DNA from: Alteribacter aurantiacus DSM 18675 | GTDB taxonomy: Bacteria > Bacillota > Bacilli > Bacillales > Salisediminibacteriaceae | DNA: 64,000 nt | Reading direction: 5' to 3' | Assembly: GCF_000429705.1 (NCBI RefSeq) | Contig: NZ_KE386941.1 | Span: 1,116,001-1,180,000 of the forward strand | Part shown: positions 49,670 to 57,597 of the stretch, one piece after another | Layout: each line of letters begins with the position of its first letter | How positions within the stretch are numbered: the stretch's first letter is position 1 | Notes under the pieces: model-generated | The model's database searches: none | What the model was told of the DNA's origin: nothing | What the model saw: the letters and a program-made list of their open reading frames with translations, nothing else | Program-made: the position numbers and the translations under genes

Positions 49670-49900
49670 GCAATTCCCTCCTCAAACAATTTTACTCATA
49701 GCCATTCAAAACTTAGGAATCATGACAGTTTCATATGCATCCTATGCAGGACATTTGACCAGTGTGATTAAAAGTTTTCTGCTACGTTACTTCAGCCTAT
49801 GTGAGCGTACGCAATTTGTTACACCGTTCAGCCTTTATAGTAAGTTCAATTATGTATATGAGATCTTTTGATTGTTCATGCCTTCATAGATTTTTTTTTT

Positions 49901-49951
49901 GACGCGAGGGTGCTTTCTTTACATTAACTTTGATGAGCATCCCCTCGCGTC
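49901..49951. repeat. Inverted repeat with GC-rich arms
   Basis: GACGCGAGGG-TGCT pairs with AGCA-TCCCCTCGCGTC across a 21-nt loop. It is preceded by a T10 tract (49891-49900). It may be a terminator-like relic or part of a decayed mobile element. Confidence 0.5.
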
Positions 49952-50024
49952 AGTTTATAAAGCTCCGCTTCACGCCACCCGTTCCCTTTTCGCGGCGGTG
50001 CCTTCGATCCTCCTCGGGCAAAGA

Positions 50025-50206
50025 GAATGTACTGAAAAAGTTCGATCTTTAACTTTTTCAGTACATTCGAAGCAATGAGCGTAACGGTTGACTGTTCTGA
50101 AAGCCTGATACGAGTTGGTTTCTTGTAACAGACGCGTAACCGAGTGAAGCCATTGCCATTCAAATAAAGCCACTGAAAAAGTTGGGGTTTACTTTTTCAG
50201 TGGCTT
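50025..50206. repeat. ~180-bp three-hairpin repeat, cotE-ymcA copy
   Basis: It aligns end to end with the copy at 33003. The first hairpin keeps a perfect 18-bp stem, although two arm positions differ from the lexA copy, and both partners changed together (G-C to T-A, C-G to T-A). The last hairpin has a perfect 14-bp stem, GCCACTGAAAAAGT with its complement. The 7-bp flanks GCAAAGA and CCAAAGT match at five positions, possibly a decayed target duplication. Confidence 0.75.
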
Positions 50207-50540
50207 CCAAAGTCCTTGCGTGGTCGCTCCTGGCCTCCACGGCTACAGGAGTGTCGCTACTTGCGTTCCGCTACGCATAACATGAGGGCACAGTACTTCA
50301 CGTAAAATTAAGTTTACTGACTAAGGGGTATACTCTTTTTAACTATTTAATACGGTATGTGAAATATGTATACGATCATTCAAAATATCAATAGTGATAC
50401 TGCTCTCATTTCAATAGAAGATAACAGCATGATCATTTATATGTATCAGCCTCATATTTGGAGGATCGCTCTTTAACACTTAAATCAAGAGTCCTGATGT
50501 ATGAATAAAATTTCTATTATAAAGGAAACCTTAAAACGCA

Positions 50541-50570
50541 AAAAAAACCGCCAGTTAAGGCGGTTTTTTT
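50541..50570 (-). terminator. Terminator of miaB-ymcA
   Basis: AAAACCGCC pairs with GGCGGTTTT, followed by eight T on the minus strand. Confidence 0.9.
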
Positions 50571-50575
50571 TAAAA

Positions 50576-50992
50576 TTAACAACCGGAGTTGAATGGGTTT
50601 TTCGTTGTGGTGCCTTGTAGCACATCGCCACCGGTAGATTTAATAATTTCATCTGTAACGGTGTTCGAAATGGTTGTTGAGACAAGCTGTAAAAGACCGT
50701 TCACTTCAGTTTGGGATTGCTTGAATTCCTTTACGATCGGGATCTGATCGAGCTCATCTTGAAGGGCGTCAATCTTCGCTTCCACTTCTTTTAGCCCTTC
50801 CGTTTTATTGTAGTGTTGCAAGTTTACTGCTTCTTTTTGAAGCTTTTTTATTTGGCCAATAATTTCCTGTACGCGGAGATTTTCATTGATTTGGAGTTCT
50901 GCACGTTTGAAGAAATCCACTTCTTCCGTTTCCGCCATGACTTTGGCTAATTGCTTCGCTTTTTCAATGACTTCTTTTTTTGTATGTGCCAT
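50576..50992 (-). CDS. ricA: RicA (YmcA), RNA-maturation and biofilm/sporulation regulator
   Basis: A 138-residue helical protein of the YlbF/YmcA family: TKKEVIEKAKQLAKVMAETEEVDFFKRAELQINEN, then QIKKLQKEAVNLQHY. The C-terminus ends NPFNSGC; with a conserved C-terminal Cys this matches the iron-sulfur RicA-RicF-RicT complex, which helps RNase Y mature mRNAs and promotes biofilm and sporulation in B. subtilis. It is 1 bp downstream of miaB, so the two are one operon. Its partner rny lies at 61271-62839. Confidence 0.93.
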   Translation of the reverse strand: MAHTKKEVIEKAKQLAKVMAETEEVDFFKRAELQINENLRVQEIIGQIKKLQKEAVNLQHYNKTEGLKEVEAKIDALQDELDQIPIVKEFKQSQTEVNGLLQLVSTTISNTVTDEIIKSTGGDVLQGTTTKNPFNSGC

Positions 50993-50993
50993 A

Positions 50994-52532
50994 TTATTTC
51001 ACCTCTGCTGTTTCGACTACTTGCCCGTTTAATGACCAAGTTTTCGCTTCTGTTATTTTAACTTGAATAAGCTTCCCAACGCAAGATTTAGGAGCCTTAA
51101 AGTTTACAAGACGGTTCGTTCGAGTACGGCCTGCTAACACTTCAGGATCCTTTTTACTTTCACCTTCAACAAGAACTTCAACGACTTCCCCTTCAACTGC
51201 TTTATTTTTTTTCGCTGAAAGTTCGTTAACAAGTTCGTTTAATCGCCGTAGACGATCACGTTTAACTTCATGAGGAACATTGTCCTGCATATTTGCAGCA
51301 GGCGTGCCATCACGAGGGGAGTAAATATACGTAAAGCAGCTATCGTATTCCATTTCTCTTACAAGGCTCATTGTATCTTCGAACTGCTCTTCTGTCTCAT
51401 TAGGGAATCCAACAATAATATCTGTTGTAAAGGATGCATGAGGCATTGCTTTTTTGATTTTCCCTGCTAATTCAATATAGCTTTCACGGGTATATTTTCT
51501 TGCCATGAGTTTTAACACGTCATTGTTTCCGCTTTGAACTGGGAGGTGTATATGCTCCACCAGGTTTCCTCCCTTAGCCAAAACTTCAATAAGGTGATCG
51601 TCAAAGTCTCTTGGATGACTGGTTGTAAAGCGGACACGCGGGATATCGATTTTTCGGATTTCATCCATTAAATCACCCAGTCCATAATCTATACCAACGA
51701 GATCTTTCCCATAAGCATTAACGTTTTGTCCAAGAAGTGTAATTTCTTTATATCCGTTTCGCGCGAGATGACGAACTTCTTCAATAATATCTTCTGGCCT
51801 TCTGCTTCGTTCTTTTCCTCGTGTATAAGGAACGATGCAATACGTACAAAACTTGTCACAGCCGTACATAATGTTGACCCAGCCATGAATTTGACCTTTT
51901 CTGGCCCGAGGCATACTTTCAATTATGTCTCCCTCTTTTGACCATACTTCAATAACCATTTCTTTTGACAGAATCGCATCTCTCATCAAGTGAGGAAGAC
52001 GATGAATGTTATGCGTCCCAAAAATCAAATCCACTTGCTGATGCTTTTGCATAATCTTGTTTACAACCGATTCTTCTTGAGACATACAACCACAAACGCC
52101 AATGATTAATTCAGGACGTTCTCGCTTCATCGTTTTTAAATGACCGATTTCTCCGAACACTTTGTTTTCTGCATTCTCTCGGATGGCGCACGTGTTTAAA
52201 AGGATCACATCAGCGTCTTCAGTACTTGCTGTCGATTCAAATCCCATATTCAAAAGGATACCTGCCATGTTTTCCGAATCGTGTTCATTCATTTGACATC
52301 CGTATGTACGGATGAGAAACTTTTTCCCTTTTCCGATTTCTTGCATCGTTTCAGGCACTTCAAAATCATAATGAATCTCGACATTTTCTTTTCCACGTTT
52401 TTTCGCTTGCTTCAAATTAGGAGGTACATAGGTTGTTTGAAAGTATTGAGAATAGTCTTTTTTCTGATCGGATTTTTTGTCCGCAGAATCAGACTCCACA
52501 ATTGTTTGAGATTTTCGTTGTTCTTCATTCAT
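50994..52532 (-). CDS. miaB: tRNA-2-methylthio-N6-dimethylallyladenosine synthase MiaB
   Basis: A 512-residue radical SAM methylthiotransferase. The N-terminal MTTase domain has cysteines in RTYGCQMNEHDSE, LLNTCAIRENAEN and GVCGCMSQEE; the radical SAM motif is CDKFCTYCIVP; a C-terminal TRAM domain follows GRTRTNRLVNF. It adds the methylthio group to i6A37 made by MiaA. A 65-residue hydrophilic N-terminal extension is longer than in E. coli but normal for Bacillus. The ymcA start lies just after its stop. Confidence 0.96.
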   Translation of the reverse strand: MNEEQRKSQTIVESDSADKKSDQKKDYSQYFQTTYVPPNLKQAKKRGKENVEIHYDFEVPETMQEIGKGKKFLIRTYGCQMNEHDSENMAGILLNMGFESTASTEDADVILLNTCAIRENAENKVFGEIGHLKTMKRERPELIIGVCGCMSQEESVVNKIMQKHQQVDLIFGTHNIHRLPHLMRDAILSKEMVIEVWSKEGDIIESMPRARKGQIHGWVNIMYGCDKFCTYCIVPYTRGKERSRRPEDIIEEVRHLARNGYKEITLLGQNVNAYGKDLVGIDYGLGDLMDEIRKIDIPRVRFTTSHPRDFDDHLIEVLAKGGNLVEHIHLPVQSGNNDVLKLMARKYTRESYIELAGKIKKAMPHASFTTDIIVGFPNETEEQFEDTMSLVREMEYDSCFTYIYSPRDGTPAANMQDNVPHEVKRDRLRRLNELVNELSAKKNKAVEGEVVEVLVEGESKKDPEVLAGRTRTNRLVNFKAPKSCVGKLIQVKITEAKTWSLNGQVVETAEVK

Positions 52533-52712
52533 CGATTGCTCGACCCCTTTATATAACAGTAGTCTTCCAACCTATAAGTATAAAGGGTTTTTTTATGTTT
52601 CACAATACTCTATCCGTTTTCAGTACTCACTTGCACACATGTTTTTGCATAATATTGGTATCGCTGTTACACTACAGGGAGTTTCTAGAGATTGACCGAA
52701 AGGGGCTTTTGG

Positions 52713-54032
52713 ATGGACCAATGGATTCAACAGTATAAATGGGCGCTCTTATTATGGACAAGCTTCCTTCTCCTTTTGGTGCTCTTGTTCAAACCTTGGG
52801 AGACGTCTACATTTGACACGGACGTATCGTTCGAAAAAGAGCACATTGAAAAAGACTATGGAGAACTCAACCCGGATGTTGAAGAGATTATTGAACTGGG
52901 CAAAGGTCTTATGGGTACTCCCTTCCATTCAGGAGGTAATAACCCTGAGAAAGGGTTTAATTCCTCAGGCTTTGTTCAGTACATATATAAAGAGGCTACT
53001 GGGATACGTATGCCAAGATTAGCCGCTCATCAGTATGATCTTGGAAAGAAGTTAAGCAAGGAAGAGCTTTATCCTGGTGATCTCGTTTTCTTTGAAGGCG
53101 ATACAATCATGAGCGGGGTTTATACAGGGCACGGCGAGTTTCTCGTTGTATCTCAAAGTAACGGCGTAGAACAACGGTCACTATTCGCAGATGGGTTTTG
53201 GAGTGAGCATTTTATTGGCGGAAAGCGCATGACGGATGAAGACATGCGTGACCTTCACCCTAGCACATACACCGATCACCCACACCCGATCATAAGGGAG
53301 GCCATTATGTATCTTGATACTCCTTATGTATTTGGGGGAAATACTACGAATGGATTTGACTGTTCCTTTTTTATTCAACAAGTACTTAGAGAAAGTTCTG
53401 AGATCTATTTGCCACGTGTAACGAAGGATCAGTTCCAGCTCGGTGAAGAAATAGACAAAGACGATATAAAACCTGGTGACGTTCTTTTCTTTTCAGGGGT
53501 AGATACCCAAGGAAATGGTAATGAAAACGACCCTAGAATGGACTGGGATGTGAATCATGTTGGTATTTATGTAGGAGGAGAGTATATGATCCATGCAAGC
53601 CGCACAGAGAAAATGACACAACTCTCCTTTATTAACGACTACTGGGGTGATGCTTTTGTTGAAGCGAGACGTTATGACCATATGAGTCTTAACGATGAAT
53701 TCGCTGTTGTCCAAGAAGCGTCGACTCACTTATTTAGCAAAGACTTTACTACTCCAGGGTTTGTAAAACATGTGTACGAAAAAAGCATGGGAATTACCAT
53801 TCCAACAACGGCAGAAGAACAATGGAACTCCGGTTCCCCTGTAAACCGTGATCATCTGGAGATTGGTGATATCCTTTTCTTTCAAGGGTCTAATAGTTAC
53901 CTCTCTGCATTATACATCGGTCATGATTTGGCCATGTTTGCTAGTAGCTCAGCTGGTGTTACGATTCGTCATCTTGATTACGATGAATTCTTCAAAGAGA
54001 ATTATCTTGGAGCAAGACGAGGTTGGGTTTAA
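52713..54032 (+). CDS. Membrane-anchored triple NlpC/P60 protein, one intact catalytic domain
   Basis: A 439-residue protein with an N-terminal membrane anchor (WALLLWTSFLLLLVLLF) and three NlpC/P60 modules. Module 1 has GFNSSGFVQYIY (Cys to Ser) and no catalytic His. Module 2 has GFDCSFFIQQVL, VNHVGIYVG and an IHASR segment, so it has Cys and His in place. Module 3 has FTTPGFVKHVYEKS (Cys to Thr) and no His. It likely acts on peptidoglycan stem peptides outside the membrane, with two modules kept for binding. The start at 52713 follows AAAGGGG. It is divergent from miaB. Confidence 0.85.
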   Translation: MDQWIQQYKWALLLWTSFLLLLVLLFKPWETSTFDTDVSFEKEHIEKDYGELNPDVEEIIELGKGLMGTPFHSGGNNPEKGFNSSGFVQYIYKEATGIRMPRLAAHQYDLGKKLSKEELYPGDLVFFEGDTIMSGVYTGHGEFLVVSQSNGVEQRSLFADGFWSEHFIGGKRMTDEDMRDLHPSTYTDHPHPIIREAIMYLDTPYVFGGNTTNGFDCSFFIQQVLRESSEIYLPRVTKDQFQLGEEIDKDDIKPGDVLFFSGVDTQGNGNENDPRMDWDVNHVGIYVGGEYMIHASRTEKMTQLSFINDYWGDAFVEARRYDHMSLNDEFAVVQEASTHLFSKDFTTPGFVKHVYEKSMGITIPTTAEEQWNSGSPVNRDHLEIGDILFFQGSNSYLSALYIGHDLAMFASSSAGVTIRHLDYDEFFKENYLGARRGWV

Positions 54033-54220
54033 AGTGCGTTAACAAATGAAGATGTGACCAAGGAATAGGCGGTGCAGATCATCCGCTCCTAAAATACGCT
54101 TCCCTATGTAGGAATTATAGTTTTGATCTAAAGTAAAATACTTCTCTGTCCCAACAGAACTTTCTCTCCTAATATGTTTACATAATAAAAATACAGTAAA
54201 TATGACGTCACTAAAAAAAA

Positions 54221-54254
54221 TACCCCAAACCAAACATTTGTTTGGCTTGGGGTT
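54221..54254 (-). terminator. Terminator of tdh-kbl
   Basis: TACCCCAA-CCAAAC pairs with GTTTGG-TTGGGGTT, followed by eight T on the minus strand. Confidence 0.9.
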
Positions 54255-54259
54255 ACTCT

Positions 54260-55438
54260 TTAAATAATATTTAATTCTTTTCCTGCTTTTTCAAAGGCGT
54301 CAAGAGCTTCTTGAAGCACTTCCTTTGAATGCTCAGCCGTAACAATTGTTCGAACTCTCGCTTGTCCTTTCGCTACGGTTGGGAATGCGATCCCTTGTGC
54401 AAAAACACCATACTCCAGAAGTTTATCAGAAAGTTGGTGAGCTTTCGCTTCATCCCCTACTACCACAGGAGTTACAGGGGTGTCACTTCTTCCTGTATCA
54501 AACCCAAGGTCTTGTAGGCCTTTTTTAAAGAACTTCGTATTGTCCCAAAGGCGCTCAATGAGCTCAGGCTCTTCTAAGAGCACGTCAATTGCAGCAGAAC
54601 AAGCAGCTGTTACTGCAGGAGGATGAGATGTACTAAATAAGAATGGACGCCCTTTATGAATGAGGTAATCCCTTACCGATTGAGTGCTCGCTACGTAGCC
54701 ACCCAGTACACCTATTGCTTTACTTAGAGTACCTACTTGAATGTGTACCCGACCGTTTAAGTCAAAGTGGTCTACTGTTCCTCGACCGTTTCGACCGAGA
54801 ACACCACTTGCATGAGCATCATCGACCATAATAAGGGCATCGTACTTTTCACAAAGCTCCACGATTTCAGGTAGCGGCGCAATGTTGCCATCCATACTGA
54901 ATACTCCGTCCGTTACAACAAGACGTTTGCGGAAGTCGCCACTTTCTTTTAGTGCTTCTTCCAAGCTTTCCATATCAACATGTTTATAAATCTTACGAGC
55001 TGCTTTTGTTAGACGGATCCCATCAATGATGGATGCATGATTTAATGCATCTGAGATCACGACGTCGTCTTTTGTCAAGATGGAACTAAGAATGGCTTGG
55101 TTTGCAGTAAAGCCGGACTGTAGAACAAGTGTTGCTTCTGTATGTTTAAATTCTGCAAGCTTTTTTTCAAACTCTTCATGAAGCGTAAATGTACCAGCAA
55201 TGGTACGAACGGACCCAGTACCCGCTCCGTACTTCTCAACTGCTTCAATTGCCGCTTGTTTCATTTTCGGGTGCGTGGTAAGACCCAAGTAGTTGTTTGA
55301 CGAAAGCTGAATGACTTCTTTTCCATTAATAACAACTTTAGCACCTTGGTCCGATTCAAGTGGAACGAGGGAGCGAAATACGCCTTCCCCTTTCATTGAA
55401 TCGAGCTCTTCTTGTAAATATTCAAATCCTTTCACAAA
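54260..55438 (-). CDS. kbl: 2-amino-3-ketobutyrate CoA ligase (glycine C-acetyltransferase)
   Basis: A 392-residue PLP enzyme of the alpha-oxoamine synthase family, the exact length of B. subtilis Kbl. It splits 2-amino-3-ketobutyrate with CoA into glycine and acetyl-CoA, the second step of threonine breakdown. The PLP Lys is in GTLSKAIGVLGGY; DDAHASGVLGRNG is the family signature. The start is GTG at 55438, five bases after GGAGGGG; longer frames run back to 55459. It is in an operon with tdh, the first enzyme, 26 bp upstream. Confidence 0.95.
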   Translation of the reverse strand, partial: FVKGFEYLQEELDSMKGEGVFRSLVPLESDQGAKVVINGKEVIQLSSNNYLGLTTHPKMKQAAIEAVEKYGAGTGSVRTIAGTFTLHEEFEKKLAEFKHTEATLVLQSGFTANQAILSSILTKDDVVISDALNHASIIDGIRLTKAARKIYKHVDMESLEEALKESGDFRKRLVVTDGVFSMDGNIAPLPEIVELCEKYDALIMVDDAHASGVLGRNGRGTVDHFDLNGRVHIQVGTLSKAIGVLGGYVASTQSVRDYLIHKGRPFLFSTSHPPAVTAACSAAIDVLLEEPELIERLWDNTKFFKKGLQDLGFDTGRSDTPVTPVVVGDEAKAHQLSDKLLEYGVFAQGIAFPTVAKGQARVRTIVTAEHSKEVLQEALDAFEKAGKELNII

Positions 55439-55464
55439 AACCCCTCCATTTATCATCATTTGGT

Positions 55465-56505
55465 CTACGGATGAAGCACGACCTTACCGCATTTACCTTC
55501 CAACATGAGATTGAAACCTTTTTCGAAGTCTTCTAGAGGAAAATGGTGCGTAATCATAGGCTTTACATCCACTTGCCCCGAACTTAAAAGACCTGAAACT
55601 TGTTGCCATGTTTCATACATCTTACGACCTGTAATCCCTTGGACTGTAATGCCTTTAAATACAATATCATTCGTAACATCGATTTCAACGGGACGCACAG
55701 GCAAACTTAAAATGGAGACTCTTCCGCCATTTGTGACCATCTTGAATCCTTGATTCATGGCTATTGGATGACCGCTCATCTCGCATACAACGTCTACCCC
55801 TTCCCCGTTAGTTAATGCACGAACAACTTCCAACGGGTCTTCATTGATCGAATTTACAACCGTTGTAGCACCCATCTTTGTAGCCAAGTCAAGTCGATAG
55901 TCGTTCAAATCAAAAGCGATTACTTGAGAGGCACCACACGCTTTAGCAACACCTACTGCCATAATGCCGATCGGGCCACACCCGATAACAGCAACGGTTT
56001 TACCGGCAACATCTCCAGCTAACACGGTATGTACACCGTTCCCGAATGGTTCTTGCACACTCGCCACATCAAAGGGGAGTTCAGGATCATTTTTCCATAG
56101 GTTAACTGCCGGTAAAGCTACATACTCGGCAAAACATCCATCCCGATCTACACCGATGATTTGCGTATTTGCACAAATGTGAGCTTGACCTGTAAGACAT
56201 TGCTTGCATTCTCCGCAAACAATATGTGTTTCAGCACTAACATGATCCCCAATATCAACATTCGTAACGTTTTTACCTTTTTCAACAACTACGCCTGCAA
56301 ACTCGTGTCCAAATACATATGGTGGGTTGACTCTGCTTTGAGACCATTCATCCCACGCATAAATGTGAACATCCGTTCCACAGATTGATGTTGCTTTCAC
56401 TTGTATAAGTACTTCTTGATCACTAATTTGTGGAATAGGAACCTCGTCCAATTTCGCCCCCGGGGCTCTTTCCGGCTTAACGATTGCTTTCATTGTTCCT
56501 TGCAT
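55465..56505 (-). CDS. tdh: L-threonine 3-dehydrogenase
   Basis: A 346-residue zinc-dependent medium-chain dehydrogenase. The catalytic zinc ligands are in SICGTDVHIY and FGHEFAGV; the structural-zinc lobe is VCGECKQCLTGQAHIC; the NAD-binding motif is GCGPIGIMAVG. It oxidises threonine to 2-amino-3-ketobutyrate, which Kbl then cleaves. The ATG at 56505 follows GAGGGGTG at normal spacing. The kbl gene lies directly downstream. Confidence 0.96.
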   Translation of the reverse strand: MQGTMKAIVKPERAPGAKLDEVPIPQISDQEVLIQVKATSICGTDVHIYAWDEWSQSRVNPPYVFGHEFAGVVVEKGKNVTNVDIGDHVSAETHIVCGECKQCLTGQAHICANTQIIGVDRDGCFAEYVALPAVNLWKNDPELPFDVASVQEPFGNGVHTVLAGDVAGKTVAVIGCGPIGIMAVGVAKACGASQVIAFDLNDYRLDLATKMGATTVVNSINEDPLEVVRALTNGEGVDVVCEMSGHPIAMNQGFKMVTNGGRVSILSLPVRPVEIDVTNDIVFKGITVQGITGRKMYETWQQVSGLLSSGQVDVKPMITHHFPLEDFEKGFNLMLEGKCGKVVLHP

Positions 56506-56702
56506 CAATCAAAACACCCCTCGAATACTCTTAATATCCCGTTCATTTTATCATGGGGAGAATAGACACGTAAACAGAACTGTCCGCCTCTCATGGACAC
56601 ATGAGCGCGCTGAAAAATTTCTGGCGTTTTTTTTCTCATACAAATTAGATTTCGTAAAAAGAACCGAAATTATCCACGCTTCCCCCAAAGAATACTCGTA
56701 AA

Positions 56703-56727
56703 AAAAGCGTCCCAAAAGGACGCTTTT
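56703..56727 (-). terminator. Terminator of korAB
   Basis: AAAAGCGTCC pairs with GGACGCTTTT around five bases, followed by TTTTTT on the minus strand, 2 bp after the korB stop. Confidence 0.9.
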
Positions 56728-56729
56728 CG

Positions 56730-57596
56730 TTACATAAATTCAGATACCAGCTGATCAAATTTATCTTTCTTCATTTCGAGAGGCTGCTTTACCAACCCTT
56801 CGTCTTTGAACCCTTCAACGAGCTGTTCATAAGAAGGCTTTTCTTTATTCTGATAAATCAAACCAGTTACAAGACCATTATGTTTCATAAGTGTATTCAT
56901 AGCCATTGCTCGATCAGTTGGATCATACCCTTCAATCGAAGAGAGCTTTGTAATATTTTCTTTAAACCAATCGTACGTATTAACTTTATTAAACGTGACA
57001 CATGGGCTAAATACATTGATTAAAGAAAAGCCTTTATGCTCAATTCCTTGTTCAATGATTGACGTAAGCTCCTTGAGGTCGCTTGAAAAGCTTTGGGCAA
57101 CAAAAGTACCTCCAGCTGATAAGGCCATTTCCATAACATTCAGTGCTGATTCAATCGATCCACCAGGTGTACTTTTCGTTTTAAAGCCCATATCACTTCG
57201 TGGAGAGGTTTGCCCTTTGGTTAAACCGTAAATTTGATTGTCCATTACAATATAAGTAACGTCGATATTTCGACGGATTGCATGTATTGTATGACCCATC
57301 CCGATTGCAAAGCCATCCCCATCACCACCAGAAGCAATAACAGTCAATTCACGGTTCGCCATTTTTACCCCTTGTGCGATCGGTAAAGACCTGCCGTGTA
57401 TGCCGTGAAAACCATACGAATTAATATAACCGCTAATTCGACCGGAACAGCCGATACCGCTAACGACAGCCATTTTTTCAGGTGTCAAACCCGCACTAGC
57501 AGCTGCTCGTTGAATGGCTGCTTGTACAGAGAAATCCCCACATCCGGGACACCAGTTTGGTTTCACATTATTTCTGAAATCTTTAAATGTGGCCAT
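56730..57596 (-). CDS. korB: 2-oxoacid:ferredoxin oxidoreductase, beta subunit
   Basis: A 288-residue thiamine-diphosphate subunit of the two-subunit 2-oxoacid:ferredoxin oxidoreductase. NWCPGCGDFSVQAAIQ gives the iron-sulfur/ThDP region; the ThDP-Mg motif is SGGDGDGFAIGMGH, and IVMDNQIYGLTKGQTSPRS follows. It oxidatively decarboxylates 2-oxoacids such as 2-oxoglutarate or pyruvate, passing electrons to ferredoxin. The start at 57596 lies next to the korA stop, after AAGGAG; the 20-residue upstream extension lies in korA. Confidence 0.95.
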   Translation of the reverse strand: MATFKDFRNNVKPNWCPGCGDFSVQAAIQRAAASAGLTPEKMAVVSGIGCSGRISGYINSYGFHGIHGRSLPIAQGVKMANRELTVIASGGDGDGFAIGMGHTIHAIRRNIDVTYIVMDNQIYGLTKGQTSPRSDMGFKTKSTPGGSIESALNVMEMALSAGGTFVAQSFSSDLKELTSIIEQGIEHKGFSLINVFSPCVTFNKVNTYDWFKENITKLSSIEGYDPTDRAMAMNTLMKHNGLVTGLIYQNKEKPSYEQLVEGFKDEGLVKQPLEMKKDKFDQLVSEFM

Positions 57597-57597
57597 T

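Larger units (their letters stand above)
49670..50575. other. Large repeat-rich intergenic region between cotE and ymcA
   Basis: About 900 bp with no gene I can support. It contains an inverted repeat GACGCGAGGG...CCCTCGCGTC (49901-49951), a segment 49933-49966 resembling 59660-59693, a full copy of the ~180-bp three-hairpin repeat (50025-50206) and the ymcA terminator. The part 50207-50480 shows nothing I can name. Confidence 0.6.

Noticed and set aside
49670..49770. Sigma-E promoter for cotE
   Set aside because: Several CAT-containing stretches exist, but no -35/-10 pair with correct spacing could be defended.
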